Assembly: GCA_032871835.1 (NCBI GenBank)
Contig: CM065299.1
Span: 32,476,074 to 32,540,073 of the forward strand
DNA: 64,000 bases
Direction: 5' to 3'
DNA from: Dipteronia dyeriana
Taxonomy: Eukaryota; Streptophyta; Magnoliopsida; Sapindales; Sapindaceae
The notes beneath the pieces are model-generated. The model was not told the DNA's origin and did not search any database. It worked only from the letters and a program-made list of their open reading frames with translations. The position numbers and the translations under genes were made by a program. How positions within the stretch are numbered: the first letter of the stretch is position 1; every line of letters starts with the position of its first letter. Below, one piece after another: positions 10,866 through 21,316 of this stretch.

Positions 10866-12384
10866 CTTTTTCTCTACCGTAATCTTTCACTTGCTCTCTC
10901 ACCTCTCTTTCCCATCATTGTCGACTTCCACAAATAGTGTTGATTCCTTGGTGGAGGGCTCCGGGGGCCCTGACCTAGCTTCTCTTAAGGGGGTACGAGG
11001 GATTTCAAGCGACGAGGAATCTTCCCCCCTCTGCCAGCGCCGTCGTTCAAACAGGAACGCTTCTATCGGCTCTGGCTTTTCAAACTGGCCAAACAACCCT
11101 CTGAACGTAGTCAACGAAGACTCTAACGTGGGGGAGAGATTAGATGCGGTCAGGAGGGCTTAAGTCACGGTGGTAGAGCTTCCTCCAGTGATAACCCTTC
11201 CTTTTGAACCCAGGGTCATCCCCGACTCTAGTGTCGACCCTCGGTCGATCGGCCGTCTACTGGAAAAGTATGGTATTCCTGATACTGTTTCTCTACCGTC
11301 CCCCATCGAAACTATGATGCTTTTATCCAACCTAAAGGCGTGCTTCCTATCCACGTTGCCGCTTTTGAGAGCGGGATAAGGCTTTCTCTCCACCCCACCC
11401 TACGGCGGGATCTCAATGCTTTTCAGCTAGCTTCGCTTCAACTGACGCCCGGCTTCTGGAGGCATCTTATCGGTTTCCTGGTATTGTGGAAGGAGTATTG
11501 TGAGCTGAGTGGCGTAACCAGGGAGCCTGGGGCTGAGGAGCTCACCTTCCTTTTCAGATCGGTAGCCAGGCAGGAGTCCCACGAGGCCAATTCTATGCCA
11601 AGGCTAAGAATAGGCTCAATTTTATCATCCCCGGGGCTTCAAAGAAGGGCCCCGCTTGGAAAGACGAATGGGTATTGAAGGAGGGCGACTGGGGGAGCTC
11701 CTTCTTCATCGACAGGCATGAGCTCGAGGTTCCCACCGCCTTTAGTGACAAACCCTCCTAGGGTCGGGATTCCTTGGCCAATGAATCTGAATCCGTGCTG
11801 AAGACCATCCTAGCTCGGAACTATTTGAATATGAAGTTTTCGACCGCTGACCCCTTCGATCCCCGCAGGGTAAACAGGTACCTGTGGATATCCGGTGCTA
11901 CCCATCGTGAGTATCTCGATCTATCTTGTTTTTTTTCTTTTTTATTGGAGGGTGCAGTTCTAATGATCTTGATTCTTTTCTCTAACAGTGTTTGTTGTTG
12001 CTCCAGCGTCTCGCGAAGCCTGACAAGCTGGGATACCTCCTCCTCCTTCCCGATCGTCCCCAAGAGCTCTTCCTACTTTTCCAAATAAGAGGGGGTCAAC
12101 CACTAAGGTAACTGCCCCGTTCGTTTCTTCCCCTTCTCCTTCCCAGGTGAAGTCTAAGATGGCTCTTTTAGCATCTCGAGCTACGAAGGCTCTAAACCGA
12201 GGAGGGTCTGCTTCCCAAGTCGCCAATAAGTCTGTACCTGCCCCTTCTCCAAAAGTTACTGCTCCAAATGATGCCTCTTGAGTCCCACTTCCCCTTTCTA
12301 CAGATCCGATTGTATCCCGGGTAGTCGAGGTTCACAGGGAGCCTGATGCCAATTTTTCTAAGGTTGCCCCTTCTCGTCCCCACC
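10866..12384 (+). pseudogene. Antisense ORF X, element 2 copy, truncated
   Basis: The expected start (position 10917) reads ATT G instead of ATG, one base changed. Exon 1 contains the central domain in two frames, with motif LPIHVAAFESG at 11341-11373 and RNYLNMKFSTADPFDP at 11819-11866. Intron 1 fits 11907-11988 (GTGAGTATC ... TCTAACAG) and leaves phase 1, which continues in frame into FVVAPASREA of exon 2; a TGA follows directly. Exon 2 is Pro/Ser-rich. The copy is cut at 12384, where the RNase H region follows, so intron 2 and the coiled coil are absent. A TAA also interrupts the early part at 11161. Function is unknown. Confidence 0.7.
11907..11988 (+). other. Intron 1 of ORF X (element 2)
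   Basis: The donor is GTGAGT and the acceptor TCTAACAG, 82 bp long and T-rich. Joining the exons keeps the reading frame (phase 1), which supports a real spliceosomal intron. Confidence 0.6.
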
Positions 12385-13660
12385 AGAGTATAGTTCTTTT
12401 CGGGCTTGGTGAGAGCACAACTTACATAGTAGATAGGTCGCCGGATCCTATCCCTGCATTCCTTGACCAAGGCCCCACTTACAGCGGTTTCCGAAATGGC
12501 CAAGTATATTTGGAGCTCTTCTCTAGAATTTGGCTTGACCAACAGTAGAGGGCTTGTTAGAAATCTTTTCAAAGCTTGGAAAGCCCATTCACTCTTCTGA
12601 TCCCACTTCATGTTTCTTCCTTGCTTGATATCGTTGAAGAATGGTAGGCACTTATCGGTAGACCGGGAGATGAACCTGTTGAGCCCTGCTGTCTGACCGG
12701 TCAAGGCTTGAACCTGTTCAAGAGATACAGAGGATTTAAGATCCAGGATAGCCATGATTTTTTCTGGGTTAGCCTCTATGCCTCTCTCATGGACCATGAA
12801 GCCCAGAAACTTCCCCGCAGTTACACCAATAAGCATTTGGTCAACCTCATCTGGTTTTCCCTTAGGATCATGAAGGTCCTTCAAAGGTTGTCCAGGTGGC
12901 CTTCAGAGATCGAAGATTTAGTGATCATATCATCGATATATACCTCCATTGACCTTCCAATTTTGGGTTTGAATAAACGGTTGACCAACCGCTAGTAAGT
13001 AGCTCCAGCATTTTTGAGCCCAAAAGGCATCACCTTGTAGCAGTATAGGCCTTGCGCGGCGATGAAGCTTGTCTTTTCTTGGTCCGTGGGATGCATCATA
13101 ATCTGATTATAGCAGGAAAACGAGTCCATGAAGCTCAGGAGCTTGTTCCCCGGAGGTGGAATCGACCAACTGATCAATTTTTGGCTGAGGAAAACTGTCC
13201 TTCGGGCATGCCCGGTTGAGGTCGGTGTAGTCCACGCACATGCGCCACTTCCCATTTTCCTTCATGACCATGACAACGTTGGTGAGCCATTCGGGATAGA
13301 GGACTTCTCGAATGAAGCCTGCATGGGTGAGTTTATCCATCTCTTCTTAAACCGCCATATTTCTTTCATTGTTGAAGTGGTGCCTTTTCTGTTTGACAGA
13401 CTTGAAGGTAGGATCCACCGCCAGTCGATGTGCAGCTAATGTCATTGGGATCCCCAACATCTCTACATGACTCCAGGCGAAAATATCGTTGAACTCTATG
13501 AAGAGCCTAATCAAACCCTCTTTCATTCCTGGCTCAAGGGTAACTACGATCTTGATGACCTTCGAGGGATCGGTTAGTCGAACAGGAATCTCTTCTAACT
13601 TGTCGACCGGACGGCCGCTGGTCAATTCCCTTCTCTGTTCTTCCATGTTAGGCACCACAA
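12385..13660 (-). pseudogene. pol: RT and start of RNase H, element 2
   Basis: RT blocks in reading order on the minus strand are: GFIREVLYPEWLTNVVMVMK near 13310, WRMCVDYTDLNRACPKDSF near 13240, VMPFGLKNAGATY near 13020, an intact active-site box YIDD at 12929-12940, [15 protein letters not shown] near 12800, and RPIYYVSCALTKPEKNYTL near 12420. Right after this RNase H motif the sequence changes to ORF X, so a frame at 12192-12884 is an RNase H/ORF X-antisense chimera. A stop (TAG) at 12992-12994 and frame changes in the middle break RT. Confidence 0.85.
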
Positions 13661-14330
13661 GGCCTTCTTCAGGACAATCGGTAGAGCCCGCATCTTCCAG
13701 GTTTAGTGTCGGGGGTTATCCCGCCTTGGATAGTCGTTACTTGGGCGAGCTGTTTAGCTAGAGCTGTTGGGTTAGCCGACACTGCGTAGCATTTCCTAGC
13801 TGCTTGCTGATTACCCCGAACCTCTCCCACCTTGTCTCCTACCAGGAACTTCAGAACATTATGGTAAATTGACAGGACCCCTTTCAGGAATGATAGGAAT
13901 GGCCTCCCTAATAGTACGTTGTAAGCCGACGGGGTATCCACCGCCACAAAGTAGATCATGATGTTTTATTGAAGAGGTATGGTTTCGATGATCACTGGTA
14001 GGATTTTTGATCCTACGGGTGTGATGGCGTCCCTAATGAAACCGTATAATGGAGTAGAACAACTTTTGTAGCACCATTGCTTCAAGTTTAGTTTCTCTAA
14101 AGTATATTTGAACATAATGTCGACGCTGCTACCTGTGTGGATGAGCACGCGGTGCACCATGAAGTTGGTAATTTGTAATGTGATGACATCATGTGGCCGC
14201 ACGGTGTTATAGACATCTGCTTCGGTGAAGATGATCTGTGAAAGTAGGGAGGGGTTGGTCGGTCTCTTATCGACCTTGAAGATATCTCGCCCCTCTTCCA
14301 TACGAGGGACCTTCCTCGGATGATTTTTCC
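13661..14330 (-). pseudogene. pol: Aspartic protease, element 2
   Basis: The frame 13966-14301 carries the protease with the active-site motif changed to His-Thr-Gly (IHTGSSVDIM): the catalytic Asp codon has become a His codon, so it is inactive. The following segment (VAVDTPSAYNVLLGRPF) is open at 13669-13959. A stop lies between the two frames near 13960. The order gag, protease, RT is preserved. Confidence 0.8.
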
Positions 14331-16513
14331 TGGAATTGTTAAAGGTGTTTGCCAGAGTGGGACCTCCGCTGATAGTGTGTATTACCTGAATTTGTTGAAT
14401 CAGGTTTGTCTGCTCTCCCTTCCTTTTCTCAGCATGTTCTCGGATCTCTGCTTATACCTCCCTTCCAGTTTGAATGTTCTCCCTGACTTGTTGTAAGAAC
14501 TCTATCAAGCATCCTCCATTGATCAAAGCCTCAATCTGGTTCCGCAGGTTGTAGCATTCTGATGTATTGTGCCATACGTCCTCGTGAAAATCGTAATATT
14601 TGTAACGATTTCTTTTATCGACCGGGTTTTCATAGAAACGGGCTTCTATAACAAACCTTTATTCCTGGATGGCGAGGTTGACTATTTTTCGAGAAGCATT
14701 CAAGGGAGTGTAACGGTTGTACCCTATCTCATCGCGGGCTATAGGGGCCACTGTCGTAGGAGGTGGTAAAGCATGAGGAGGAGCCCGTTTATCTGGATAC
14801 CTTTCTGATCTGGGCTGAGGAAGAGGGAAACCGTATGTTGACTTATTAGGGGGTTTGTTCCTGCTTTTCAAATCTTCCTCAGGTCTGGGAGCTTCCTTCT
14901 TTTGTCACTTTTCGGCTCTCATGTTGTCATGCTCCATCTTGACCTTGAGTTGCTCGTCGAGCTCGATCGGTTCTAGAGCCCGATCATAGGCTTCCTGGTA
15001 GGTTTTGGAAGGTCTCTTGGCAAAAGACTGGAATAGTTTTCCTACCCACAAGTTTCTTTTGAAGTTGGCGAGGGATTCTCTCTCGGTGAAGACTCCCATC
15101 TGTATGACTTCCTTATGGAACCGTTCGACATAAGCCTGGAGAGTTTCTGTTCTTTCCTGGATAACGTACTGTAGATGAATCGGGTCCTTCAGTCGGGGCT
15201 TAACCCCTAGGAACTGTGAGCAGAAGTCAGTTGATAATTTGGTGAAGGAATCTACGCTCCCGACGGGTAGTTTCCTAAACCAGGTCTTAGCATAATCCGT
15301 GAGAGTCACGGGGAACATCCGACATATAGTGGCCCTGGTTGTGTTCTGGACCTCCATCTATTGAACGAAGCTCTCTAAGTAGCTCAGTGGATCTTCAGTT
15401 TCGGAAAACCTATCAACTGGCATTTTAAACTTAGGCGGGAGCTCTGCCTCCTGAATCATTCTGGTGAAGGGGGCATTCATTTCACTTAGAGGATATTTCT
15501 TATCCTCTTTGTACTTCCCTTCTTCATCAATTGGACCGCTTTCTGTAGCTCTGCCAACTGGTCCCTTAATCGCTTGCTTTCGGACTTCCTTGAGTCGATC
15601 TCAGATTACTCACCATCAGATCCCTCTGATGAACTGGTGACCTCTACCCGGTTCCATCTTTAAAGGGGGCTTGCTCGGGGACATGGCTGACTTTCTTCTT
15701 CTCTACCCCAGACTTCCCTCCCTGGCGGGAGCTCTGCCTCCCGAATCATTCTGGTGAAGGGGGCATTCATTTCACTTAGAGGATATTTCTTATCCTCTTT
15801 GTACTTCCCCTTCTTCATCAATTGGACCGCTTTCTGTAGCTCTGCCAACTGGTCCCTTAATCGCTTGCTTTCGGACTTCCTTGAGTCGATCTCGGATTAC
15901 TCACCATCAGATCCCTCTGATGAACTGGTGACCTCTACCCGGTTCCATCTTTAAAGGGGGCTTGCTCGGGGACATGGCTGACTTTCTTCTTCTCTACCCC
16001 AGACTTCCCTCCCTGTAGTCATTGGGTGGAGGAACTCTTCCCGTCCCCGGGAAAGGACGTCTGCCGCGGATCTTACTTGTCATGGTTGGTAGCGTGGCAA
16101 CAATTCGGGAACATAAGGCATGGGCTCTAGCCTATCCCGGATCGAGGTCGGGAGCCCCACTCTGTTACGAGTTGATTCCAGATGGGCAGGCCCCAAGCTA
16201 TCAAAGGCGGGTTGCTTAGCCCCGGGACTGCTTGATTCCCCCTGATTGCATAGACCCGTTTGTTGGATAGCGATACCCTCTGCGAGTAGTAGAAGGCGAC
16301 GTTCTCTACAAAGGCCACCGTTTGTTGGTCAAGCTCGACCTGGCTTCCGAGAGGGGGATCTTGAGCCTGCACAATAGCTGGCTAGATGGGAATCTGGCTT
16401 TGGAGCCTAGATTTTTTCCTTTTCCTTTTCCTTTTCTTCGGGACCTTTCGTGTCGATGTAGCGGAAGGCTATCCTGAGGTGCCCTGCTGCCCTTGTGAGG
16501 AGCTAAGCTTCAT
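14331..16513 (-). pseudogene. gag: Gag, element 2, with 290-bp internal duplication
   Basis: The Gag start is the ATG whose complement is at 16511-16513. The capsid core is open at 14905-15357 (TRATICRMFPVTLTDYAKTW, then QAYVERFHKEVIQMGVF). The zinc-knuckle-like segment with Cys and His near 14550-14610 is recognisable. A block just N-terminal to the core is present twice in tandem (15434-15723 and 15724-16014), which adds a repeated copy of the MNAPFTRMIREAELPP segment. Several stops and frame changes make it non-functional. Confidence 0.85.
15434..16014. repeat. Tandem duplication in gag, 2 x about 290 bp
   Basis: Unit 1 is 15434-15723 and unit 2 is 15724-16014. I count about three differences: C/T near 15453, one missing C in a C run, and A/G near 15603. 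The units are therefore about 99% identical, and the duplication is much younger than the element. Confidence 0.9.
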
Positions 16514-16568
16514 GACGACTTTGAAATAAAGAACTTTTTGAATGTAAAAAGATGGTGGTGTGAGAGGT

Positions 16569-16586
16569 TTCCCATAGACGGCGCCA
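16569..16586 (-). other. Primer binding site, element 2
   Basis: The minus strand reads TGGCGCCGTCTATGGGAA, five bases from the LTR end. It is the least decayed in the first nine bases, which fit tRNA-Asp. Confidence 0.75.
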
Positions 16587-16591
16587 GAAAG

Positions 16592-17169
16592 TATTGAAGG
16601 GAAATTTACTCATGGTGAGAAATTCCAGTTAACACCCTCGAGACCACTACCACGAAAGTGGTGGCCGGGGTCGGTACCGTTGGTTCCCGTAGAGCGAGGT
16701 AGACCCCTGCTCTGGCTCTGTTCCTAGAAGCTTAAGATGGATTTTCCTTGACCCGTGGGGGCCTGAGGTGTTCTTGTAGACCTTCCTAGAAGGTAGCTGG
16801 GGTAATGCAGACTTAGGTGTGATTCTCTCTTTATGCCCAGCAAGGGTGTTGGGCTACTGGATAGGTTGGCGGGCTTCTTACAAATGTCTCTTGAGCTGGG
16901 AGACTTCCCCTAGCATTTACGAGGTGGTTGTAGAGCTCGACCTTAGAGCCAAGGTTCCCCGATTTATGGCATGGAGAAGCCTGGGTTCCAGTACTCTTGT
17001 GAGGGCTCGTCCCTATCGCGATTGTCTTGTCTTGTCTTCTGGTAACTTTGAAGCCAAACCGGCCTTCCCTGCTCTTACTGAATGGCTTTACGGTCTTACC
17101 GAGCTTCATGATTGTCGATTAAGGGTGGAAAATTTCTCTTTGACCTCTGGCCAAATTTCCCTATTAATA
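16592..17169 (-). repeat. LTR shared by elements 2 and 3, with internal deletion
   Basis: It has a PBS on its left (so it is the 5' LTR of element 2) and a PPT plus ORF X on its right (so it is also the 3' LTR of element 3). It is 578 bp, about half normal. Relative to 24251-25327 a segment of about 560 bp is missing at TCCCG (16685-16689), which removes the TATA region. Confidence 0.88.
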
Positions 17170-17184
17170 GAAGTCCCCTCTGAC
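17170..17184 (-). other. Polypurine tract, element 3
   Basis: The minus strand reads GTCAGAGGGGACTTC next to the LTR, identical to element 1. Confidence 0.75.
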
Positions 17185-17347
17185 TTGAACATTGGTGGTA
17201 GAGTTAGGGTTGGAGTCAGATTACTTGTTTAATTGAGAAAGTTTTTCGCCATGAAAATAATTAATGAGAGCGAAATTTTCTCATTAATTACCCAACAAAC
17301 GGCTGCAATACGGAGATGATCTTCCCAAGGATATCGCCATAGACCTC

Positions 17348-17354
17348 TATTTAA
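17348..17354 (+). promoter_or_regulatory. Putative TATA box of antisense ORF X, element 3
   Basis: TATTTAA in the conserved context GACCTCTATTTAAGC lies 123 bp before the ORF X ATG. Equivalent boxes lie 125 bp upstream in elements 4 (36440-36446, minus) and 6 (48211-48217). Conserved position makes it a good core-promoter candidate; activity is inferred. Confidence 0.5.
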
Positions 17355-18439
17355 GCCCGATCTGACCGTTACCTTCTTCGTACTTCCTCAAATCTCAAGC
17401 TTTAAAATTTCTTCTTCCTCATTTTCTCTGCTGAATCTTCCACTTGCTTTCTCACCTCTCTTTCCCATAAATGTCGACTTCCATGGACAGTGTTGATGCC
17501 TTGGTGGAGGGCTCTGGGCCCTAACCTAGCTCCTCTTAAGCGGGTGCATGAGATTGCAAGTGACGAGGAATCCTCCCCGCCCCGCCAGCGACGCCGTTCT
17601 AACAGGAATGCTTCTATCGGTTCTGGCTTTTCGAACAGACCTGACAATCCTCTGAACCTAGTAGACAAAGACTCCGACGTCGGGGAGAGGTTAGATGTTG
17701 TTTGGAGGGCTTAAGTCACAGTGGCGGAGCTTCTCCCAGTGATAACCCTTCCATTTGAACCCAAGGTCATCCCTGACTCTACTGTCGACCCTCATTCGAT
17801 CGGCCGTCTACGATACAAGTATGGTATTCCTGATACTGTTTCTCTGACTGTCCCCCACCGGAACTACAATGTTTTTAGCCCTCCCAAAGGCGTGCTCCCT
17901 ATCCACGTCGAGGCTTTTGAGAGCGGGGTGAGACTCCCTCTTTACCCTACCTTTCGGCAGGCTCTCAATGCTCTGCAGCTGGCTCCGCTTCAACTGACGC
18001 CAGGCTTCTGGAGGCATCTAATCAGCTTCCTTGTGTTGTGGAGGGAGCAATGCGAGCCGAGCGACGTAACCAAGGTGCCCGGTACTGAGGGGCTCGCATT
18101 CCTTTTCCAGATTAGTAGTCTGGCAAGAGTTCCACGAGGCCAATTCTATGCCAAGGCTAAGAATAGGCTCAATTTTATCGTCTTTAGGGTTTCAAAGAAG
18201 GACCCCGCTTGGAAGAAAGAGTGGGTACTGGCAGGAGTAGACTGGGAGAGCTCCATTTTGGTAGGTGGGCATCAGCTCGAGGTTCCTACGGCTTTTAGTG
18301 ACAAACCTTCTTGGGGTCAGGATTCCTTGTCCGAGGAGTCTGAAGCCGTCCTGAAGACCATCCTAGCTAGGAACTATTTGAATATGAAGTTTCCAACCGC
18401 TGATCCCTTCGATCCCTACCGGGTAAACAGGTACCCCTC

Positions 18440-18527
18440 GTAAGTATCTCGATCTATCTTACTTTTCTTTTTTCCTTTTTATATTTGAGGGTTTAGCTCT
18501 GATGATCTTGATTATTTTATCTAACAG
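18440..18527 (+). other. Intron 1 of ORF X (element 3)
   Basis: The donor GTAAGTATC is close to consensus; the interior is T-rich and the acceptor is TCTAACAG. With the 20-bp deletion of this copy taken into account, the splice preserves the frame into FVVAPASREVQQAG. Confidence 0.65.
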
Positions 18528-19055
18528 TATTTGTTGTTGCTCCAGCTTCTCGCGAAGTCCAACAAGCTGGGATACCTCCTCCTCCTTCCAAATCGTCTCC
18601 GAGAGCTCTCCCGACTGTTCTGAAGAAGGGGGGTCAACCACTAAGGTAGCTGCCCCATTCGTTCCTTCCACTTCTCCTTCCCTGGTGAAGTCTAAGATGG
18701 CCCTTCTGGCATCTCGGGCTGCGAAGGCTTTAAGCAGATGAGAGTCTACTTCCTAAGTCATCAATAAGTCTGTTTCTGCCCCTCCTCCAGAAGTCACTAC
18801 TCAAATTGATCCCCCTGAGTCCCGCTACCCCTCTCTGCAGATCCGGTTGTATCTTGGGTAGTCGAGGTTCTCAGGGAGCCCGATATTGATTTTCCTGAGG
18901 TTGCCCCCTCTCACCCCCACCAGCAATCGAGCTCGGTGGGTCAGGATGAGGTTCTGAAGCAATTTGTTGCATCTTGTCCAGGCGGTGGGCTTTCTAGGAT
19001 GTCCGCGATGCCGGTAGACATCTTGATCACCAAAGGGTCCGACCTTTTAGCCGAG

Positions 19056-19126
19056 GTAAAATGTCGCTTTTACTTCTTTACTGAGCTACTTGACTTGTCA
19101 TTTCCTAACATGATTTTTATTTGCAG
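19056..19126 (+). other. Intron 2 of ORF X (element 3)
   Basis: 71 bp, from GAG|GTAAAA to TTTGCAG|ACTTTCAAG. The equivalent introns in element 4 (34744-34813, minus) and element 6 (49930-49999) have the same ends and about the same length. Confidence 0.65.
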
Positions 19127-20025
19127 ACTTTCAAGTTTCAGGTGGCCATGGGGCATCTGGTAGCCTTGCTCTAAGATTGGGCAGCCAAGGCTGAGGCTGA
19201 AACTGAGCGAGCCATGGGGTTGCTAGCGCAGGCTCAGACCTTGGTCCAAAAGAATAACCTCTAGCCAACAGGGAATGGAGACGTAGCTAGCTGAGCTTCA
19301 ATGCGATCATGAGAGGCTGAAGCGAGCTTTTGATCAGGAGACTCTCTAGTCAAAGCGGCGGGCTAGCCAGCGGGATGACTGGAGGGGAGAGGCGAAGGCC
19401 CTAGATGATGAAAACCAAAACTTGCAGGCTCGAGTTACCCAGCATCAAACCGAAGTGGAAGCCTCTTTTAGCGAGGGGAACTTTTATGCCTCCTATCAGG
19501 TTGAAGAGGCTCTTACCCCTCCATTCGATCTCTTTAGTATTGCTGGCTGGGATAGAGCGGAGGTCATGTTGCGAACTGCGGAGATGTCTCGTCCCAAAAC
19601 TGATTGGAGCTGGGAAGAAGTTGGAGGTGCTAGATCTGCCTCCTCCTGTTCCAGCCTTTCTAGCATTTGGTCCCGGTGAATCCTTGGAGGGGGTTTATAA
19701 CGAGGAGCTAGAGGGAGGCCTCACTGAAGCTCGAGATCCTCTCGTAGTGCTCTCAGGAATAGGGTCAACTGAAGGCGAGAACGTGCCTGAGTCGACGACC
19801 AGCCTTCTTGATGCAGCTATTCCTCCTGAAGTTATAGCGGTGATTAATGAAATCGTGGAGGAGGATCATGTTGATCCCAAGGTAGACGGGGTTGATCCTC
19901 AAGAGTTAGCGGAGGGGGTAAATGAGGCCAACTAGGACGAGCTGTGACTGGAGAGGGGAGCAAGAGGCGAGGTCCTTTTTATGAAGGAGGAAGCTGAAGG
20001 CCCTCAAGAAGACGAAGAAGCTTGA

Positions 20026-20575
20026 GTTCTCTTCTATGTAATTTATTTTGAATGCCCGAAAAAGGGGGTGGGCATCCTATCTTTAACTGTGTTTGATCTC
20101 ATATTATTTTTCCTTTGTATCCTGGAACCAGGGATTAGGCCCCCCTTGCTTGTAGCAGCCTTGTTGGGGGATAGGCTCCCTTACTTGATAATAAAAGTTT
20201 TAACCTCAGATCTAAATCTTGCTCCCTTGTACTTGCTTGATCGTCCAGCTTTTATATCGAAGCGTGTTATTGTTGGGAAAAATTAAGATAAGAAAAACAA
20301 GTTATTGGCATTGAGCCCCCATACCAATGGAACTCCTAGCTCCACTTCTTCAGCTGACAGTCCCATTGTTTGATTATGGGTTTGCTGTAGTAAGTAACCC
20401 TGTATCAAGAAGAGCTAGTAAAATGATAGGAGCATTTAGTGTTTAAGTAAGTCGAGCCCTCCATCCTCGAGCCCCTTTGGGAGGTTCTAGCCCGAGTAAA
20501 ACATTAAGTGGAGAATTGTTTAGTCCCTTTGTAGGCTCGGGATCAGGAGGGCTTCCGGGCTTTCAAGCTCGATTC
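20026..20575 (+). other. ORF X 3' region with AATAAA, element 3
   Basis: No gene is seen. The conserved text GCCCGAAAAAGGGGGTGGGC follows the stop. AATAAA lies at 20190-20195, 165 bp after the TGA. The same signal is at 51080-51085 in element 6 and at 33676-33681 (minus) in element 4, so it is a likely polyadenylation signal for ORF X. Confidence 0.5.
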
Positions 20576-21165
20576 CTTCTTGGGGGTGGTAGCTCGACCA
20601 AGGCATCAGGAGCGCTATCTAGCTATTTCCTGGTCTTGATGGCAACTATGCTCTTACACTCAGATCCTTCGTGGGGGTTGTAGCCCGACCAAGGCATCAG
20701 GAGGGCTATCTAGCTATTTCCTGGTCTCGAGATCTGGATGGGAACTATGCTCTTACACTCAAATTCTTCTTGGGGGTGGTAGCCCGACCAAGGCATCAGG
20801 AGCGCTATCTAGTTATTTTCTGGACTCGAGATCTGGATGGCAACTATGCTCTTACACTCAGACTCTTCTTGCGGGTGAAAGCCCGACCAAGGCTTCAGGA
20901 GTGCTATCTCGTTATTTCTTGGTCTCGACATCTGATGGCAACTATGCTCTTACACTTAGATCCTTCTTGGGGGAGGTCACCCGACCAAGGCATCAGGGGT
21001 GATGAGGGGGCTTCGCCGATCAATCCCTGGTCTGGAGATCTGGATGGAAACTATGCTCTTACACTCAGACCCTTCTTGGCGGGGGGTGGTGCCGGCCGAG
21101 GCATTAGAAGCAACGAGAGGGCTTCCCCGGCTTACCCCTAGTCTTGAGGCTATAATGTCGAAACT
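20576..21165 (+). repeat. 99-bp tandem repeat array, element 3
   Basis: Unit starts at about 20576, 20667, 20766, 20865, 20963 and 21072. The second unit boundary is short by eight bases. The last unit has the variant start GGCGGGGGGTGGTGCC shared with other arrays. Confidence 0.9.
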
Positions 21166-21316
21166 TTCCATGTAGACCCAAATCATTTTAGAACATAGTC
21201 GAAGATGGAGTAAACAAGAAAACATATGAGCTTTATTGATAAGGAAGATGGAGTACAATACTGTCAGAAAATAAAATAAAAACTACTCAAAGGTTGCCTG
21301 CTCCTAAGTCCCTTGT

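Larger units (their letters stand above)
10866..17169 (-). mobile_element. Element 2: Tat-type retrotransposon, heavily deleted
   Basis: A minus-strand element with no 3' LTR of its own: it starts inside the ORF X leader at the junction with element 1. It holds part of ORF X (plus strand), an RT/RNase H fragment, protease, gag with a 290-bp duplication, PBS, and a 5' LTR with an internal deletion. The tandem repeats, integrase and second RNase H are gone through one deletion near 12384. The LTR at its right end also serves as the 3' LTR of element 3. Confidence 0.85.
17471..20025 (+). pseudogene. Antisense ORF X, element 3 copy (best-preserved gene model)
   Basis: A gene antisense to pol, with three exons. 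The start is the ATG at 17471 (MSTSMDSVD), shared with elements 4 and 6. Exon 1 holds a basic patch (RQRRRSNRNASIG) and the central domain (KVIPDSTVDP, LPIHVEAFESG, LTPGFWRHLISF) resembling the 'putative gypsy type transposon' family. Intron 1 is 18440-18527 and intron 2 is 19056-19126. Exon 2 is Pro/Ser/Lys-rich. Exon 3 is predicted coiled coil followed by an acidic tail, ending at the TGA 20023-20025. Damage: a one-base loss near 17519, TAA at 17712 (CAA in element 6), a 20-bp deletion just before intron 1, a frameshift in a G run near 18630, and TAG stops in exon 3. Role unknown; it is neither env nor pol. Confidence 0.75.

Noticed and set aside
17471..20025. ORF X as an env-like gene
   Set aside because: It is antisense to pol and lacks a signal peptide and membrane anchor, so an envelope role is not supported.
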